From contig NZ_FOJF01000001.1 of NCBI RefSeq assembly GCF_900110995.1, positions 1,257,199 to 1,321,198 on the forward strand: a DNA stretch of 64,000 nucleotides, in the 5' to 3' direction. This DNA comes from Chitinophaga sp. YR573 (GTDB taxonomy: Bacteria > Bacteroidota > Bacteroidia > Chitinophagales > Chitinophagaceae). The notes beneath the pieces are model-generated. The model was not told where the DNA came from. It did no database searches and saw only the letters and a list, made by a program, of their open reading frames with translations. The translations under genes were made by a program, and so were the position numbers. The stretch's first letter is position 1. Every line of letters begins with the position of its first letter. Positions 45,314-54,316 of the stretch are shown here, piece by piece.

Positions 45314-46404
45314 TGTATATCTATGAGCTAAACAGATGGCCTGAATTTACCTGGGATTACGAAAAACTGGCAACAAAACTGGCTGAAGTAAGATACCGGC
45401 AGGGTAAAATACTTGGGCAGATGAATGCTGTCGGGTTTAATCTGAAGGAAGAAGCTATCCTGCAAACGCTCACGCTGGATGTATTGAAATCAAGTGAGAT
45501 TGAGGGTGATATATTGAATCCTGAACAGGTTCGTTCTTCTATTGCCAAACGTCTTGGAATTGATATTGGTGGCCTGATACCAGCAGATCGTCATGTTGAG
45601 GGAGTTGTTGAAATGATGCTGGATGCTACTCAAAAATATGATGCGGCTTTAACAGAAGATCGTCTTTATGGATGGCATCATTCCATGTTCCCTGCTGGGT
45701 ATCAGATAACAACAGGTGCCTGGAGAAATGGTCCTATGCAGGTTGTTTCAGGAATGATAGGGAACGAAAAGATACATTTTGAAGCACCTGATGTACATCA
45801 GATACCTAAGAAAATGTCTGCTTTTTTAAACTGGTTTAATGATAAACAGGAAATAGATCCTGTTATAAAAGCCGGTATTGCCCATTTATGGTTTGTAACC
45901 ATCCATCCTTTTGAAGATGGAAATGGCAGGATCACACGTGCCATTACAGATATGCAGTTAGCCCATGCAGATCAGACTGCACAAAGGTTTTACAGTATGT
46001 CTGCCCAGATACAGAAAGAACGAACTGAGTATTATAACATATTGGAGAGTACACAAAAAGGATCTCTTGATATAACAGGTTGGTTAAAATGGTTTCTGGA
46101 TTGCCTTCACAGGTCCATGGACAGCACTGATCAGATTCTTGGGAAGATTATGACAAGGACTGAGTTCTGGGAAAAACATCAGGAAACTCAATTTAACGTC
46201 AGACAACTAAAAATGGTGAATGTATTACTGGATGATTTCTTCGGGAATCTCAATGTATCTAAGTGGGCTAAAATGAACAATTGCTCTACTGATACAGCAT
46301 TAAGAGACATCAATGATTTAGTCAATAAAAATATTTTGATAAAAGCTGATGGAGGAGGAAGAAATACATCCTATAAATTAAAAGATGTGAATGATAATAC
46401 CTGA
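45313..46404 (+). CDS. Class II Fic-domain AMP-transferase with DUF4172 and wHTH
   Basis: The start at MYIYELNRWPEFTWDYEKL, the family N-terminal motif (DUF4172), gives 363 residues. An inhibitory helix motif S60-S-E-I-E64-G65 ([S/T]xxxE[G/N]) lies N-terminal to the Fic core, so this is a self-inhibited class II protein. The active-site motif HPFEDGNGR is at H198-R206. A C-terminal winged helix (about 290-355, with DTALRDINDLVNKNILIK) should bind DNA. Fic enzymes attach AMP or another nucleotide to target proteins. It is divergent from the FadN gene, in a low-GC patch, and has its own palindromic operator. Confidence 0.93.
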   Translation: MYIYELNRWPEFTWDYEKLATKLAEVRYRQGKILGQMNAVGFNLKEEAILQTLTLDVLKSSEIEGDILNPEQVRSSIAKRLGIDIGGLIPADRHVEGVVEMMLDATQKYDAALTEDRLYGWHHSMFPAGYQITTGAWRNGPMQVVSGMIGNEKIHFEAPDVHQIPKKMSAFLNWFNDKQEIDPVIKAGIAHLWFVTIHPFEDGNGRITRAITDMQLAHADQTAQRFYSMSAQIQKERTEYYNILESTQKGSLDITGWLKWFLDCLHRSMDSTDQILGKIMTRTEFWEKHQETQFNVRQLKMVNVLLDDFFGNLNVSKWAKMNNCSTDTALRDINDLVNKNILIKADGGGRNTSYKLKDVNDNT

Positions 46405-46660
46405 AACGACATAGCCAAATGGGGAGAGGTTTTAAACAGCTATACAAGACAAGTAAAAATGGTGACCCACAAATTAATAGTAAAGCGCCCTTCTGGGAGT
46501 ACGTTATCCAACGCGAATACCAACAGAGTTTATTTTTATTTTATTTTATTTACAAAACAATAAAAATCAATCTCTTGAGTTTTTATTTTATTTACAAATA
46601 ATGTAAATATTTACAAAATCTGTTAATTATTTTGTATCTTTGATAAAAGAAAGTAGAAAA
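46405..46660. other. AT-rich gap with direct repeats before the GNAT/HTH pair
   Basis: Very AT-rich, with two copies of a TTTTTATTTTATTTACAAA-like segment (near 46530-46555 and 46578-46598) and a third TTTACAAA near 46610. These may be operator half-sites for the HTH protein encoded downstream. The spacing is consistent with transcriptional control of the following pair. No coding gene is evident. Confidence 0.5.
46635..46642 (+). promoter_or_regulatory. Bacteroidetes -7 box (TATCTTTG) for the GNAT/HTH pair
   Basis: Exact TAnnTTTG match 18 nt before the ATG of the GNAT gene. It follows the direct repeats and would drive both genes. Confidence 0.5.
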
Positions 46661-47173
46661 ATGTATGTTGAAGATAAACAGACTGGTGAGAAGTTTGATG
46701 TGGAAATTGGGAGAGTCGAACTGAAAGAATTCGCTGGCTTAAAAAAAAGTCAAAGATTTTATTTTGATTGGAGCAAATACAAAGGTGAAGAAGTGTATAA
46801 GCTTTATATTAATGGGGCTAAAGAAGTTTTGGGGCTAATGCGAGTAATTGATCGTCCAGAGCCCGGTCATGATTATTTGGAAATTGATGTCCTTGAGATC
46901 AGTAAAGAAAATCAGGGCAAAGAGAAGGGGTTAGGACGAATTGGTGGCTGTCTGCTTGGCTTTGCTGCATTATTATCAGATGAATATGGCCATGAAGGTT
47001 TTTTAGCTTTAGTTGCTAAGAATAAGAAAGCCTCCCTTTTTCACAAAAAATATGGCTTTCAATATATTGGAAGTATAGCCGTGCTAGGCGAAAGAATGAT
47101 GTCTGATACACGCAATTCAATTGAATTAGTTAAAGAATATATGGATAAAACAATTTCAGATGAAACCAGATAA
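46661..47173 (+). CDS. GNAT-type acetyltransferase, candidate toxin
   Basis: The ATG start (MYVEDKQTGEKFDVE) gives 170 residues; an upstream TTG is not needed. The core has a GNAT fold: a strand motif DYLEIDVLEISKENQ, the acetyl-CoA loop area KGLGRIGG, a helix, and the C-terminal ALVAKNKKASLFHKKYGF segment typical of GNAT C-termini. Low GC content differs from its surroundings. Its end overlaps the HTH gene by 14 nt, the order (enzyme first) being that of HigBA-type pairs. Toxic function is inferred from context only; a normal acetyltransferase is possible. Confidence 0.75.
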   Translation: MYVEDKQTGEKFDVEIGRVELKEFAGLKKSQRFYFDWSKYKGEEVYKLYINGAKEVLGLMRVIDRPEPGHDYLEIDVLEISKENQGKEKGLGRIGGCLLGFAALLSDEYGHEGFLALVAKNKKASLFHKKYGFQYIGSIAVLGERMMSDTRNSIELVKEYMDKTISDETR

Positions 47174-47675
47174 ATTAAAGGGGGGAAAGTCTTGGATAGA
47201 TGAAGATATTTCCTTTCAATCACCAATCATGACTCCTGCTCAGCAGATAGAGAATTTATCTGCATTCGGTAACTATCGCCAAAAAGCTAAGGAAAAAATA
47301 TCAGAAGATGATAAATTGAGGTTACGCTTTTTACGTTTGAAATTTCAAATGAATAAATTTTTGACTGCTAAGCACTCAGATTATCAGTTCAGCTTTTTTC
47401 TAGATTTTTATATGAAATGTTTGGAATTACGTGGAAAAACTTTTGCGGAAGAAATAAGCATTAAACCATCTGAACTTAGTCAGATTCTCCATAATCGGCG
47501 TGATCCGAACGAAAAAATTATGATGCGATTAGAAATTCATTCTAATTATAATTTCCCTGCTCCTCTTTGGTATCAAGTATTAGCCAAACAAAAAGCTTTA
47601 GAATTAAAGAATGATGGAAAACTTCGAAAGCAAGAAGAAGCAAATGTTCACCCGAAAGTAGAAGTCGTAATTTAG
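47160..47675 (+). CDS. XRE-like HTH protein, candidate antitoxin/regulator
   Basis: A 171-residue protein. A Lys-rich, flexible N-terminus (about 1-75) is followed by a helix-turn-helix around residues 95-125 (LELRGKTFAEEISIKPSEL, SQILHNRRDPNEK), which resembles HigA-type or XRE proteins. The start lies inside the end of the GNAT gene (14-nt overlap), so the two are translationally coupled. It probably binds the operator-like repeats upstream. The pair is a candidate type II toxin-antitoxin system, but similar GNAT-HTH pairs can be plain regulators of an acetyltransferase. Confidence 0.75.
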   Translation: MKPDKLKGGKSWIDEDISFQSPIMTPAQQIENLSAFGNYRQKAKEKISEDDKLRLRFLRLKFQMNKFLTAKHSDYQFSFFLDFYMKCLELRGKTFAEEISIKPSELSQILHNRRDPNEKIMMRLEIHSNYNFPAPLWYQVLAKQKALELKNDGKLRKQEEANVHPKVEVVI

Positions 47676-47861
47676 ACATTGAATAAAATTTAAGCTCTCG
47701 CTAACTACAAATGCTCTTCATAATCTCCTTTATCCGATTTAGTTAAGGCTGGTAGATAATTGGTTCTGAATTTGAATTGATACAATACGATGTTTAAAAC
47801 GTATAGCGATTTTATCTTAGCTAAGAACAGACAGAATCTTCAAGTCCCCTTTTTCATCTTA

Positions 47862-47915
47862 TTTTAAACGTATAAGTTTAAATTTGTGCAATTTTTTAAA
47901 CTTATACGTTTAAAA
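47862..47915. repeat. 21-bp perfect inverted repeat
   Basis: 47862-47882 (TTTTAAACGTATAAGTTTAAA) is written here only by its core AAACGTATAAGTTT; it is the exact reverse complement of 47895-47915, with a 12-nt loop. It is AT-rich without a GC-rich core, so it is a weak terminator; operator or recombination site are alternatives. Confidence 0.7.
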
Positions 47916-47935
47916 AACTACTCTATAGAATACAA

Positions 47936-47967
47936 AACCCTTCCAAAGCGTACGCCTCAGAAGGGTT
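47936..47967. terminator. Weak hairpin after metG
   Basis: AACCCTTC / GAAGGGTT arms of 8 bp around a 16-nt loop that itself contains GCGTACGC. On the minus strand GGGTTTTG follows the arm, so it can end the metG transcript. Confidence 0.4.
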
Positions 47968-47991
47968 ATGAAAATAGAATATTATACGTTA

Positions 47992-50082
47992 TTACCTTAC
48001 CTCACTACCGGCATCCACCGCCGCATCCGGGTTCACGAATACCAGCTTACCCGCTGCATTCTCCGCCATCAGGATCATTCCCTGGCTTTCAATACCTCTC
48101 ATTTTGCGGGGAGCCAGGTTAGCTACCAGTGTTACCTGTTTGCCTATTACTTCTTCAGGTGTGAAATGCAGTGCTATACCGGAAACTACGGTACGTTTTT
48201 CCGTACCTATATCTACCAGTAATTTCAGCAGTTTATCCGCTTTAGCTACTTTCTCTGCTTCAAGGATAGTACCTACCCGCAGATCCAGTTTTGCGAAATC
48301 ATCAAACTCAATTGTTGCCTTCGGTTCGGCTTCTACCTTTTCTGCAACGGGTGTAGCAGCAGCTTTTTGTTCTTCCATAGCTTTAATACGTCTGGCATGT
48401 AACTGCTCTATCTGAGAGTTTACCTGCTCATCTTCTACTTTTTTGAATAATAGTTCAGGCGCACGCAGTGAATACCCTACACTTACCAGTTTCAGACTAC
48501 CTGCATTTTCCCAGTCCAGTATACGATCTACCACTTTCAGCATGTGGCAGATCTTTTTAGCCGTGAACGGCATGAAAGGATTCGCAAAAATGGCCAGATT
48601 AGCTGTTAACTGCAGTGAAAGGTGCAGACAGTTATCAATCTGTTTCTGGTTGACAGCCTGCAATTCCGGTGTTTTAGCTAAGTTCCATGGTTCATTTTCC
48701 TGCAGGTATTTATTCCCTGCACGGGCCACATCAATCATCTCTGCCAATGCTTCACGGAAACGATAGTTTTCTATAGAGTTCTCTATTTTAGCTTTCTTTT
48801 CCTGCAATGTGGCGATTAAAGCTTCATCCCTTTCATTCTTCAGCTCCGTATGAAAAGGAGGTACTTTACCACCACACAACTTATGCATCATCACCATAGC
48901 GCGATTCACAAAGTTGCCGAAGATACCTGCTAATTCACTGTTATTACGGGTCTGGAAATCTTTCCAGCTAAAGTCGTTATCCTTTGTTTCCGGAGCTGTA
49001 CTGCATAATACATAACGCAATACATCCTGCTGATCCGGGAAATCTTTTACATAATCGTCTACCCATACAGCCCAGTTACGGGAAGTAGAGATCTTCTCTC
49101 CTTCCAGGTTCAGGAACTCGTTGGCAGGAACGTTTTCGGGCAGTACGAAATTACCGTGTGCCTTCAACATAGCCGGGAAGATGATACAATGGAACACGAT
49201 ATTATCCTTACCGATAAAATGCACCAGCTTGGTATCGTCCTTGCACCAATAATCAGCCCAGTCTGGTGTCAGTTCTTTGGTGGCTGAGATGTACCCGATA
49301 GGAGCATCAAACCATACATACAACACTTTACCTTCCGCATCAGGCAGAGGCACTTTGATACCCCAGTTGCTGTCGCGGGTCATGGCCCTGCTTTGCAGAC
49401 CGCTATCCAACCAGCTTTTACACTGTCCATATACGTTGTTTTTCCATTCCTTATGGCCATCCAGTAACCATTCTTTTAAGAAAGGTTCATAGTTCTGCAA
49501 AGGCATGTACCAGTGTTTGGTCAGCTTTTTAACCAGGGGAGCATCACTGAGCGTAGAACGCGGGTTGATCAGTTCTTCCGGACTCAGGGAAGAGCCACAG
49601 CGTTCACACTGGTCTCCATATGCATTGGGATTGCCACAATTAGGGCAGGTACCAACGATATAACGGTCAGCCAGGAACATATCCTTTACCGTATCGTAAT
49701 ATTGTTCTGACTCATGTTCCTCAAACAGGCCATCATCATACATCTTCTTAAAAAAGGCTGCTGCTGTTTCATGATGTACGGGATTGGTTGTGCGGGAGAA
49801 GATATCAAAAGAGATACCCATATCTGCAAAACTATCGGAGATGATCTTATGATATTTATCTACTACATCCTGAGGCGTCACATTTTCCTTCATTGCCTTG
49901 ATCAGGATAGGAACCCCATGTTCATCCGTACCGCCGATGAACTTTACATCCTCTTTTTTAGCACGCAGGTAGCGTACATAGATGTCGGCAGGTAAATAGC
50001 AACCCGCCAGATGACCGATGTGAACCGGTCCATTGGCGTAAGGCAGTGCCGCCGTTATTAGATATCTGTTAAATTTTGCCAT
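47992..50082 (-). CDS. metG: Methionyl-tRNA synthetase with C-terminal tRNA-binding domain
   Basis: A 696-residue class I aminoacyl-tRNA synthetase. The HIGH-type motif is [12 protein letters not shown] near the start; zinc knuckle cysteines lie in [18 protein letters not shown]; the KMSKS-type loop is [11 protein letters not shown]; and a helical anticodon domain follows. Residues about 590-696 form an EMAP-II-like tRNA-binding domain ([18 protein letters not shown]). A linker of Ala, Glu and Lys lies before it. This full form is common in Bacteroidota. A -7 box at 50180-50187 gives a leader of about 80 nt. Confidence 0.97.
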   Translation of the reverse strand: MAKFNRYLITAALPYANGPVHIGHLAGCYLPADIYVRYLRAKKEDVKFIGGTDEHGVPILIKAMKENVTPQDVVDKYHKIISDSFADMGISFDIFSRTTNPVHHETAAAFFKKMYDDGLFEEHESEQYYDTVKDMFLADRYIVGTCPNCGNPNAYGDQCERCGSSLSPEELINPRSTLSDAPLVKKLTKHWYMPLQNYEPFLKEWLLDGHKEWKNNVYGQCKSWLDSGLQSRAMTRDSNWGIKVPLPDAEGKVLYVWFDAPIGYISATKELTPDWADYWCKDDTKLVHFIGKDNIVFHCIIFPAMLKAHGNFVLPENVPANEFLNLEGEKISTSRNWAVWVDDYVKDFPDQQDVLRYVLCSTAPETKDNDFSWKDFQTRNNSELAGIFGNFVNRAMVMMHKLCGGKVPPFHTELKNERDEALIATLQEKKAKIENSIENYRFREALAEMIDVARAGNKYLQENEPWNLAKTPELQAVNQKQIDNCLHLSLQLTANLAIFANPFMPFTAKKICHMLKVVDRILDWENAGSLKLVSVGYSLRAPELLFKKVEDEQVNSQIEQLHARRIKAMEEQKAAATPVAEKVEAEPKATIEFDDFAKLDLRVGTILEAEKVAKADKLLKLLVDIGTEKRTVVSGIALHFTPEEVIGKQVTLVANLAPRKMRGIESQGMILMAENAAGKLVFVNPDAAVDAGSEVR

Positions 50083-50179
50083 GTTCGCTTAAAGAATACT
50101 TAAATAATCGAAATTCTGTTTTGTGCTTTTGGAAGAGCCGAAAGTATTTATCAACTTAGCCCTGTCGGGTATTAATCGA

Positions 50180-50187
50180 CAAAGGTA
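50180..50187 (-). promoter_or_regulatory. Bacteroidetes -7 box (TACCTTTG) for metG
   Basis: Exact TAnnTTTG match on the minus strand, overlapping the upstream region of the divergent S66 gene. The predicted metG leader is about 85 nt. I saw no T-box or SAM riboswitch in it. Confidence 0.5.
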
Positions 50188-50204
50188 ACTTAAAGCATAG
50201 AAGA

Positions 50205-51116
50205 ATGAAAATTCCACCATATCTCAAAAAAGGAGACCTGATAGGGATCACCTGCAGCAGCAGTAAAATGGAGCTGCAGGCGGCAGAATATGCCGCAGGC
50301 ATATTCAACTCCTGGGGATTCCGTGTACACCTGGGCATTACGGTAGGTACCAGTTTCTATAATTTCTCCGCCCCGGATGAACTGCGGCTGGAAGAACTGC
50401 AGGATATGCTGGATGATACCGAAATGAAAGCCATCGTGTTTGGACGGGGAGGTTATGGAATGGTCTGTATCCTTGATCAGCTTGATTTCACCAGGTTTAA
50501 GAAACATCCCAAATGGCTCTGCGGATACAGTGATGTGACCACCTTACACACCCATATACAGTCATTATACGGCATTCCTACCATACATTCCATGATGTGC
50601 AGCGGGATTACCCCGGAAACTGTTGGCAATGAATATGTAGATAGTCTGAAACAGGCGCTGAAAGGTAAAGCGGCAAAGTACAACTGCGCCCCTCACGAAT
50701 TAAACCGTACCGGTAAAGCCAGTGGCATACTGCTGGGTGGCAATTTATCCTTATTGGCCAACCTCTCAGGTACCAGTTCACAGCCCAACACCAGGGGTAA
50801 AATATTATTACTGGAAGATATCGGGGAATACCGGTATAACATAGACCGTATGATGTATAACCTGAAAAGGGCCGGCTGGCTGGATAAACTGGCCGGATTA
50901 GTCGTAGGTGCCTTTACAGACAGTAAAGAAACCAACACTCCTTTCGGGCAAACAGAATACGAGATTATCCGGGATATCGTGAAAGAATATAAATACCCCG
51001 TCTGCTTTGGCTTCCCTTCCGGACATACGCCTGAAAACTATACACTGAAGTTAGGCATGGAACATGAGCTGACAGTCACCGAAAAACAATCAAAGTTATT
51101 GCAGCGCATTGTCTAA
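50205..51116 (+). CDS. S66-family LD-carboxypeptidase
   Basis: A 303-residue serine peptidase that removes the terminal D-Ala from murein tetrapeptides during cell-wall recycling. Nucleophile Ser109 is in the GYSDVT motif; the Glu in LLLEDIGEYRY and His in FGFPSGHTPEN complete the S66 triad. No signal peptide, consistent with the cytoplasmic LdcA type. Its last 21 bases overlap the end of the opposite alpha/beta hydrolase gene, a tight convergent arrangement. Confidence 0.94.
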   Translation: MKIPPYLKKGDLIGITCSSSKMELQAAEYAAGIFNSWGFRVHLGITVGTSFYNFSAPDELRLEELQDMLDDTEMKAIVFGRGGYGMVCILDQLDFTRFKKHPKWLCGYSDVTTLHTHIQSLYGIPTIHSMMCSGITPETVGNEYVDSLKQALKGKAAKYNCAPHELNRTGKASGILLGGNLSLLANLSGTSSQPNTRGKILLLEDIGEYRYNIDRMMYNLKRAGWLDKLAGLVVGAFTDSKETNTPFGQTEYEIIRDIVKEYKYPVCFGFPSGHTPENYTLKLGMEHELTVTEKQSKLLQRIV

Positions 51117-51896
51117 TGCCTGGTGATAACGGGTATATTTATGCAGGTCATTATGATCAGCGCCATCAATGGCAATGAACTTATCTCCGGGCTTAAATAA
51201 CGCTTCCAGTTTTTTACCGGAAGAGATAGGCACGGTATGATCATCTGTACCATGAATAATCGTTACAGGGGCCGTTACTTTCTTCAGATATTCATTGGTA
51301 GGGAATTTATATTGCAGCATCAGGCTGTAAGGATAAATCGGTGCAAACCGGTTAGCCATATCCGTCATACTGTAATAAGGAGCTTCTAAAACCAGTCTCC
51401 TGCAGTCCCTTATGCTGGCCAGTTGTGCGGCTACACCGGACCCTAAAGAACGGCCATAAATGATAATGTTGTCAGGTGAAAAACGCTGACGCGCCATCTC
51501 ATACATATGCAATGCATTGGCATAAATCTCAGATTCCACTAATGGACCTGTACTCTTTCCGAAGGAAGGGTAATCCATCATCAGCACATCATACCCATGA
51601 TTGATGAAATCAGGCATTTTTGAGGCATATTTAGAGATATTCCTGGCATTACCATGGAAGTAAATGACGATGCCTTTAGGGGCCTTTGCTTTGAATAATA
51701 CAGCACTCAGGATCTCATCTTTTTTCACCGGAATTTTTATTTCTTCAAAAGGAACATCAAACTGGAATTTGTAGTCTGCCGCCAATGCATCAGGATGAAA
51801 AATCAGTTTCTTCTGCAGCAGGTATAAAGCAGCACCAGGTACCAGGTAAATCACCAGTATCCAGAAAAGTACAGGGCGTATTTTTTTACGGTACAT
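51096..51896 (-). CDS. Membrane-anchored alpha/beta hydrolase
   Basis: A 266-residue hydrolase. An N-terminal TM helix (about 7-27: VLFWILVIYLVPGAALYLL) is followed by the alpha/beta core: the oxyanion region IVIYFHGNARNISKYA, the nucleophile elbow YGRSLGSGVA, an Asp (GTDDHTVPI) and a His (DGADHNDLH). It resembles the ABHD13/YfhR (FrsA-like DUF) group; the substrate is unknown. It is 15 nt downstream of the ThiF-like gene, so co-transcribed with it. Confidence 0.9.
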   Translation of the reverse strand: MYRKKIRPVLFWILVIYLVPGAALYLLQKKLIFHPDALAADYKFQFDVPFEEIKIPVKKDEILSAVLFKAKAPKGIVIYFHGNARNISKYASKMPDFINHGYDVLMMDYPSFGKSTGPLVESEIYANALHMYEMARQRFSPDNIIIYGRSLGSGVAAQLASIRDCRRLVLEAPYYSMTDMANRFAPIYPYSLMLQYKFPTNEYLKKVTAPVTIIHGTDDHTVPISSGKKLEALFKPGDKFIAIDGADHNDLHKYTRYHQALDNALQ

Positions 51897-51911
51897 TCAG
51901 TTTGTTTTAAG

Positions 51912-52724
51912 TTAGTCTTCGATATCAGGAACGATATCAAGCCCGTATTCTTCTGCTGTCAGCAATCCTCTTTCCAGTGTATCTGCAATCACAGCGGCAT
52001 TGGAATAAATGGTATGCGACTGATAGGCATTATGCAGATAATTCATGCTGTACAACCTGTTGGCAAGGCCATCCGGCACACCTGCAATATATTTCAGGAT
52101 CTCATTCACCATCATCATACCCGTAGCACCATGCGTAACCCCAATGATACCTGCATCAAAGTTGCGGTACTCATCTGTCAGCTCTAAAGAGCAACGGTAA
52201 GAAGCCGCCGCATCCCCACTGGCTGGAGCGATATTATACCCTGCCCACCAGGATACCCAGTTATGCACTTCCCCTATTACAAAGGGTTTGCCCTGAGCCA
52301 TACAGGCATCGTTAATCACCAGATGTGTAGCTACATTCTGGGAACAGTCTATCACAAAATCCATTCCTTCCAGTAACTGCAATATATTCTGCGGTTTCAC
52401 CTGTAACAACAGGGGATAATGTTTTGTAAAAGGATTACTTGCCCATAAACGGCTGGCCGCCATTTTAGCTTTATGTTTACGCAGGTCCTGTACCTGGAAG
52501 ATAGGCTGACGATGCATATCCTCATCATTGATCACACCATAATCAGCAATGCCGATCACCCCCACACCACTACTGCTCAGGTACTGAATGACAGGGCATC
52601 CCAATCCGCCCGCACCTACTACCAATATCCTTGTATCCTTCAGCTTTTCCTGCATGGCAACACCCATACCCGGAACAGCTATCGCATGTTTAAAATGCTG
52701 TAGTTCCTTTTCACTTAACGCCAT
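51912..52724 (-). CDS. ThiF/MoeB-like E1 adenylyltransferase
   Basis: A 270-residue protein of the E1-like superfamily that adenylates C-termini of ubiquitin-like proteins such as ThiS or MoaD. The nucleotide motif VVGAGGLGCPVIQYL is near residue 35, followed by the ATP-binding Asp/Arg region INDEDMHRQPIF and the DCSQNVATH segment. The zinc-binding CxxC pairs of MoeB/ThiF are missing; only single Cys remain in the second half. No ThiS, MoaD or molybdopterin genes are near. It could serve a degenerate role or a different partner. Confidence 0.85.
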   Translation of the reverse strand: MALSEKELQHFKHAIAVPGMGVAMQEKLKDTRILVVGAGGLGCPVIQYLSSSGVGVIGIADYGVINDEDMHRQPIFQVQDLRKHKAKMAASRLWASNPFTKHYPLLLQVKPQNILQLLEGMDFVIDCSQNVATHLVINDACMAQGKPFVIGEVHNWVSWWAGYNIAPASGDAAASYRCSLELTDEYRNFDAGIIGVTHGATGMMMVNEILKYIAGVPDGLANRLYSMNYLHNAYQSHTIYSNAAVIADTLERGLLTAEEYGLDIVPDIED

Positions 52725-52738
52725 AAGTTGATCTGTTT

Positions 52739-54100
52739 TTATTCCTGTGGAAACTCCATTGTAAATTTACTACCCTTCCCCGGTGTACTCTCTACTTTTA
52801 TCTTACCCTTATGTGCATCAACAATTGCTTTTACATAACTCAATCCTAAACCAAATCCTTTCACGTTATGTACATTACCTGTATGTGCGCGGTAAAACTT
52901 TTCAAAGATACGGGAAATCGTATCGCGGCTCATCCCGATGCCGTTATCTGTAATCGTAATGACTAAACTCTTTTTTGTATTGTAGGTAGAGATCATTACT
53001 TCAAGGTTGTCTTTTGAATATTTGATCGCATTATCCAGCAGGTTAAAGATTACGTTGGAGAAATGCACATCATCTGCCTGTATGATAGGATTGATAGCAT
53101 CTAACCGTACTTCTGCACGACCATTCTTCGCTGTTAACTGTAACTGAATATTATCTATCGTATGCTGAATCACTTCATGTGCATCTGTTACCTGCAGATT
53201 TAATGAGATCTCATTTTTCTCCAGCAGTGCAGATTGCAGAATGCTTTCTACCTGCTTGTTCATACGTTTATTTTCTTCTTTGATGATACCGGAGAAGTAC
53301 TGGATTTTCTCTTTGTTGTTCATCACCTTTTCATTACCGATTGCATCAATAGCCAGTGAAATAGTAGCCAGTGGTGTTTTCAGTTCATGCGTCATGTTAT
53401 TGATAAAGTCAGATTTGATCTCGGAGATTTTCTTCTGATTTAACATGGTGCGGATGGTAAGGATAAACGCTGTGATAATAACCGCAGTAAACAACAGCCC
53501 GATACCCATCATTCTGCCCAGTGACAGCAACAACAACAGATTATTTTTAGGCTGGATAATGTACAGGGTTTCTGTCTCCCCTGTCAGGTTTTCGAAAGTA
53601 GACAACAGGGGGATATAATGGATATTATAACCGGCGCTGTCGTAATTGGCTTTGGTAACCATTCTACGAAGACCTTCTGATTGCATTTTCACCCCGTTAT
53701 TATCGAAATCTCCTTTGCCTATAATGGCAAATTCGAAGGTTGTATCCAGGTGTTCTTTACGTAAGCTGCTGTATATCAGCTTCTGTACTTCATCTGTAGT
53801 AAAGCGGTCACTGATGTTCACATTAAAGAACCCGTTAGCCAGCTCATATTTATCAATAGCCAGTCCTTTCTCCGTAGGCCGGATAGTAGTGCCATTCACT
53901 TTAAACCGCATAGGAGGTCCCTGGCGGGCTATCAGCTGTTCCCTTACGGTATTAAAGCTGTTGTTGGTCTTTTCCTCCATCTGCTCCCGGCGGACCAGCG
54001 AGGCATTATATAGCCAGTTTGCCTGGATATAAATGACCCCAAGCAGGGATAGTGTAATTAACACCACAATCACGGGAAATACTTTCTTCAGTGGTACCAT
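52739..54100 (-). CDS. Sensor histidine kinase
   Basis: A 453-residue two-component kinase. Two TM helices (about 7-27 and 192-215) frame a periplasmic sensor domain of about 160 residues. The H-box is NNMTHELKTPLATI, then the ATP domain has NVIFNLLDNAIKYS (N-box), TDNGIGMS (G1) and GFGLGLSYVKAIV (G2). No response regulator follows; the nearest is the unpaired OmpR-type protein 16 kb away in this window. Downstream the ThiF-like gene starts after 14 nt, so it is in a loose run with it. Confidence 0.93.
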   Translation of the reverse strand: MVPLKKVFPVIVVLITLSLLGVIYIQANWLYNASLVRREQMEEKTNNSFNTVREQLIARQGPPMRFKVNGTTIRPTEKGLAIDKYELANGFFNVNISDRFTTDEVQKLIYSSLRKEHLDTTFEFAIIGKGDFDNNGVKMQSEGLRRMVTKANYDSAGYNIHYIPLLSTFENLTGETETLYIIQPKNNLLLLLSLGRMMGIGLLFTAVIITAFILTIRTMLNQKKISEIKSDFINNMTHELKTPLATISLAIDAIGNEKVMNNKEKIQYFSGIIKEENKRMNKQVESILQSALLEKNEISLNLQVTDAHEVIQHTIDNIQLQLTAKNGRAEVRLDAINPIIQADDVHFSNVIFNLLDNAIKYSKDNLEVMISTYNTKKSLVITITDNGIGMSRDTISRIFEKFYRAHTGNVHNVKGFGLGLSYVKAIVDAHKGKIKVESTPGKGSKFTMEFPQE

Positions 54101-54282
54101 GCTACATTAAATGTAAAACGCACAAGATACTTACAATCATTGAGGCTGCCATCGTAAAAATTGTTAAAAATTAATATTTGCTATAGCAACGTTAATACAA
54201 AATTAATACGCTGGAACCTTTTACTGTATTGAGTTTAACAATAAAGCATCACTTTAACGTAATTTTAACTGGGTAATTACAC

Positions 54283-54311
54283 TTGTAATTGATCTTCTTT
54301 ATGTACATTTG
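54283..54311 (+). promoter_or_regulatory. Promoter TTG-18 nt-TACATTTG
   Basis: A TTG (-33 type) at 54283-54285 and an exact -7 box at 54304-54311 with 18-nt spacing. It points at the short transcript below and not at the kinase gene. Confidence 0.55.
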
Positions 54312-54316
54312 CCTTA

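Larger units (their letters stand above)
47676..47991. other. Low-GC gap between the GNAT/HTH pair and metG
   Basis: A 316-bp AT-rich stretch between convergent genes. It holds a perfect 21-bp inverted repeat and a weak hairpin after metG (both listed). A partial copy of the repeat arm (TTTAAAACGTATA) is near 47790. No ORF looks real. Confidence 0.55.

Noticed and set aside
46419-46601. 60-codon ORF after the Fic gene
   Set aside because: Covers AT-rich direct repeats (Phe/Tyr/Lys); no coding character.
50083-50187. SAM riboswitch or T-box in the metG leader
   Set aside because: Leader of about 85 nt shows no such conserved core or terminator.
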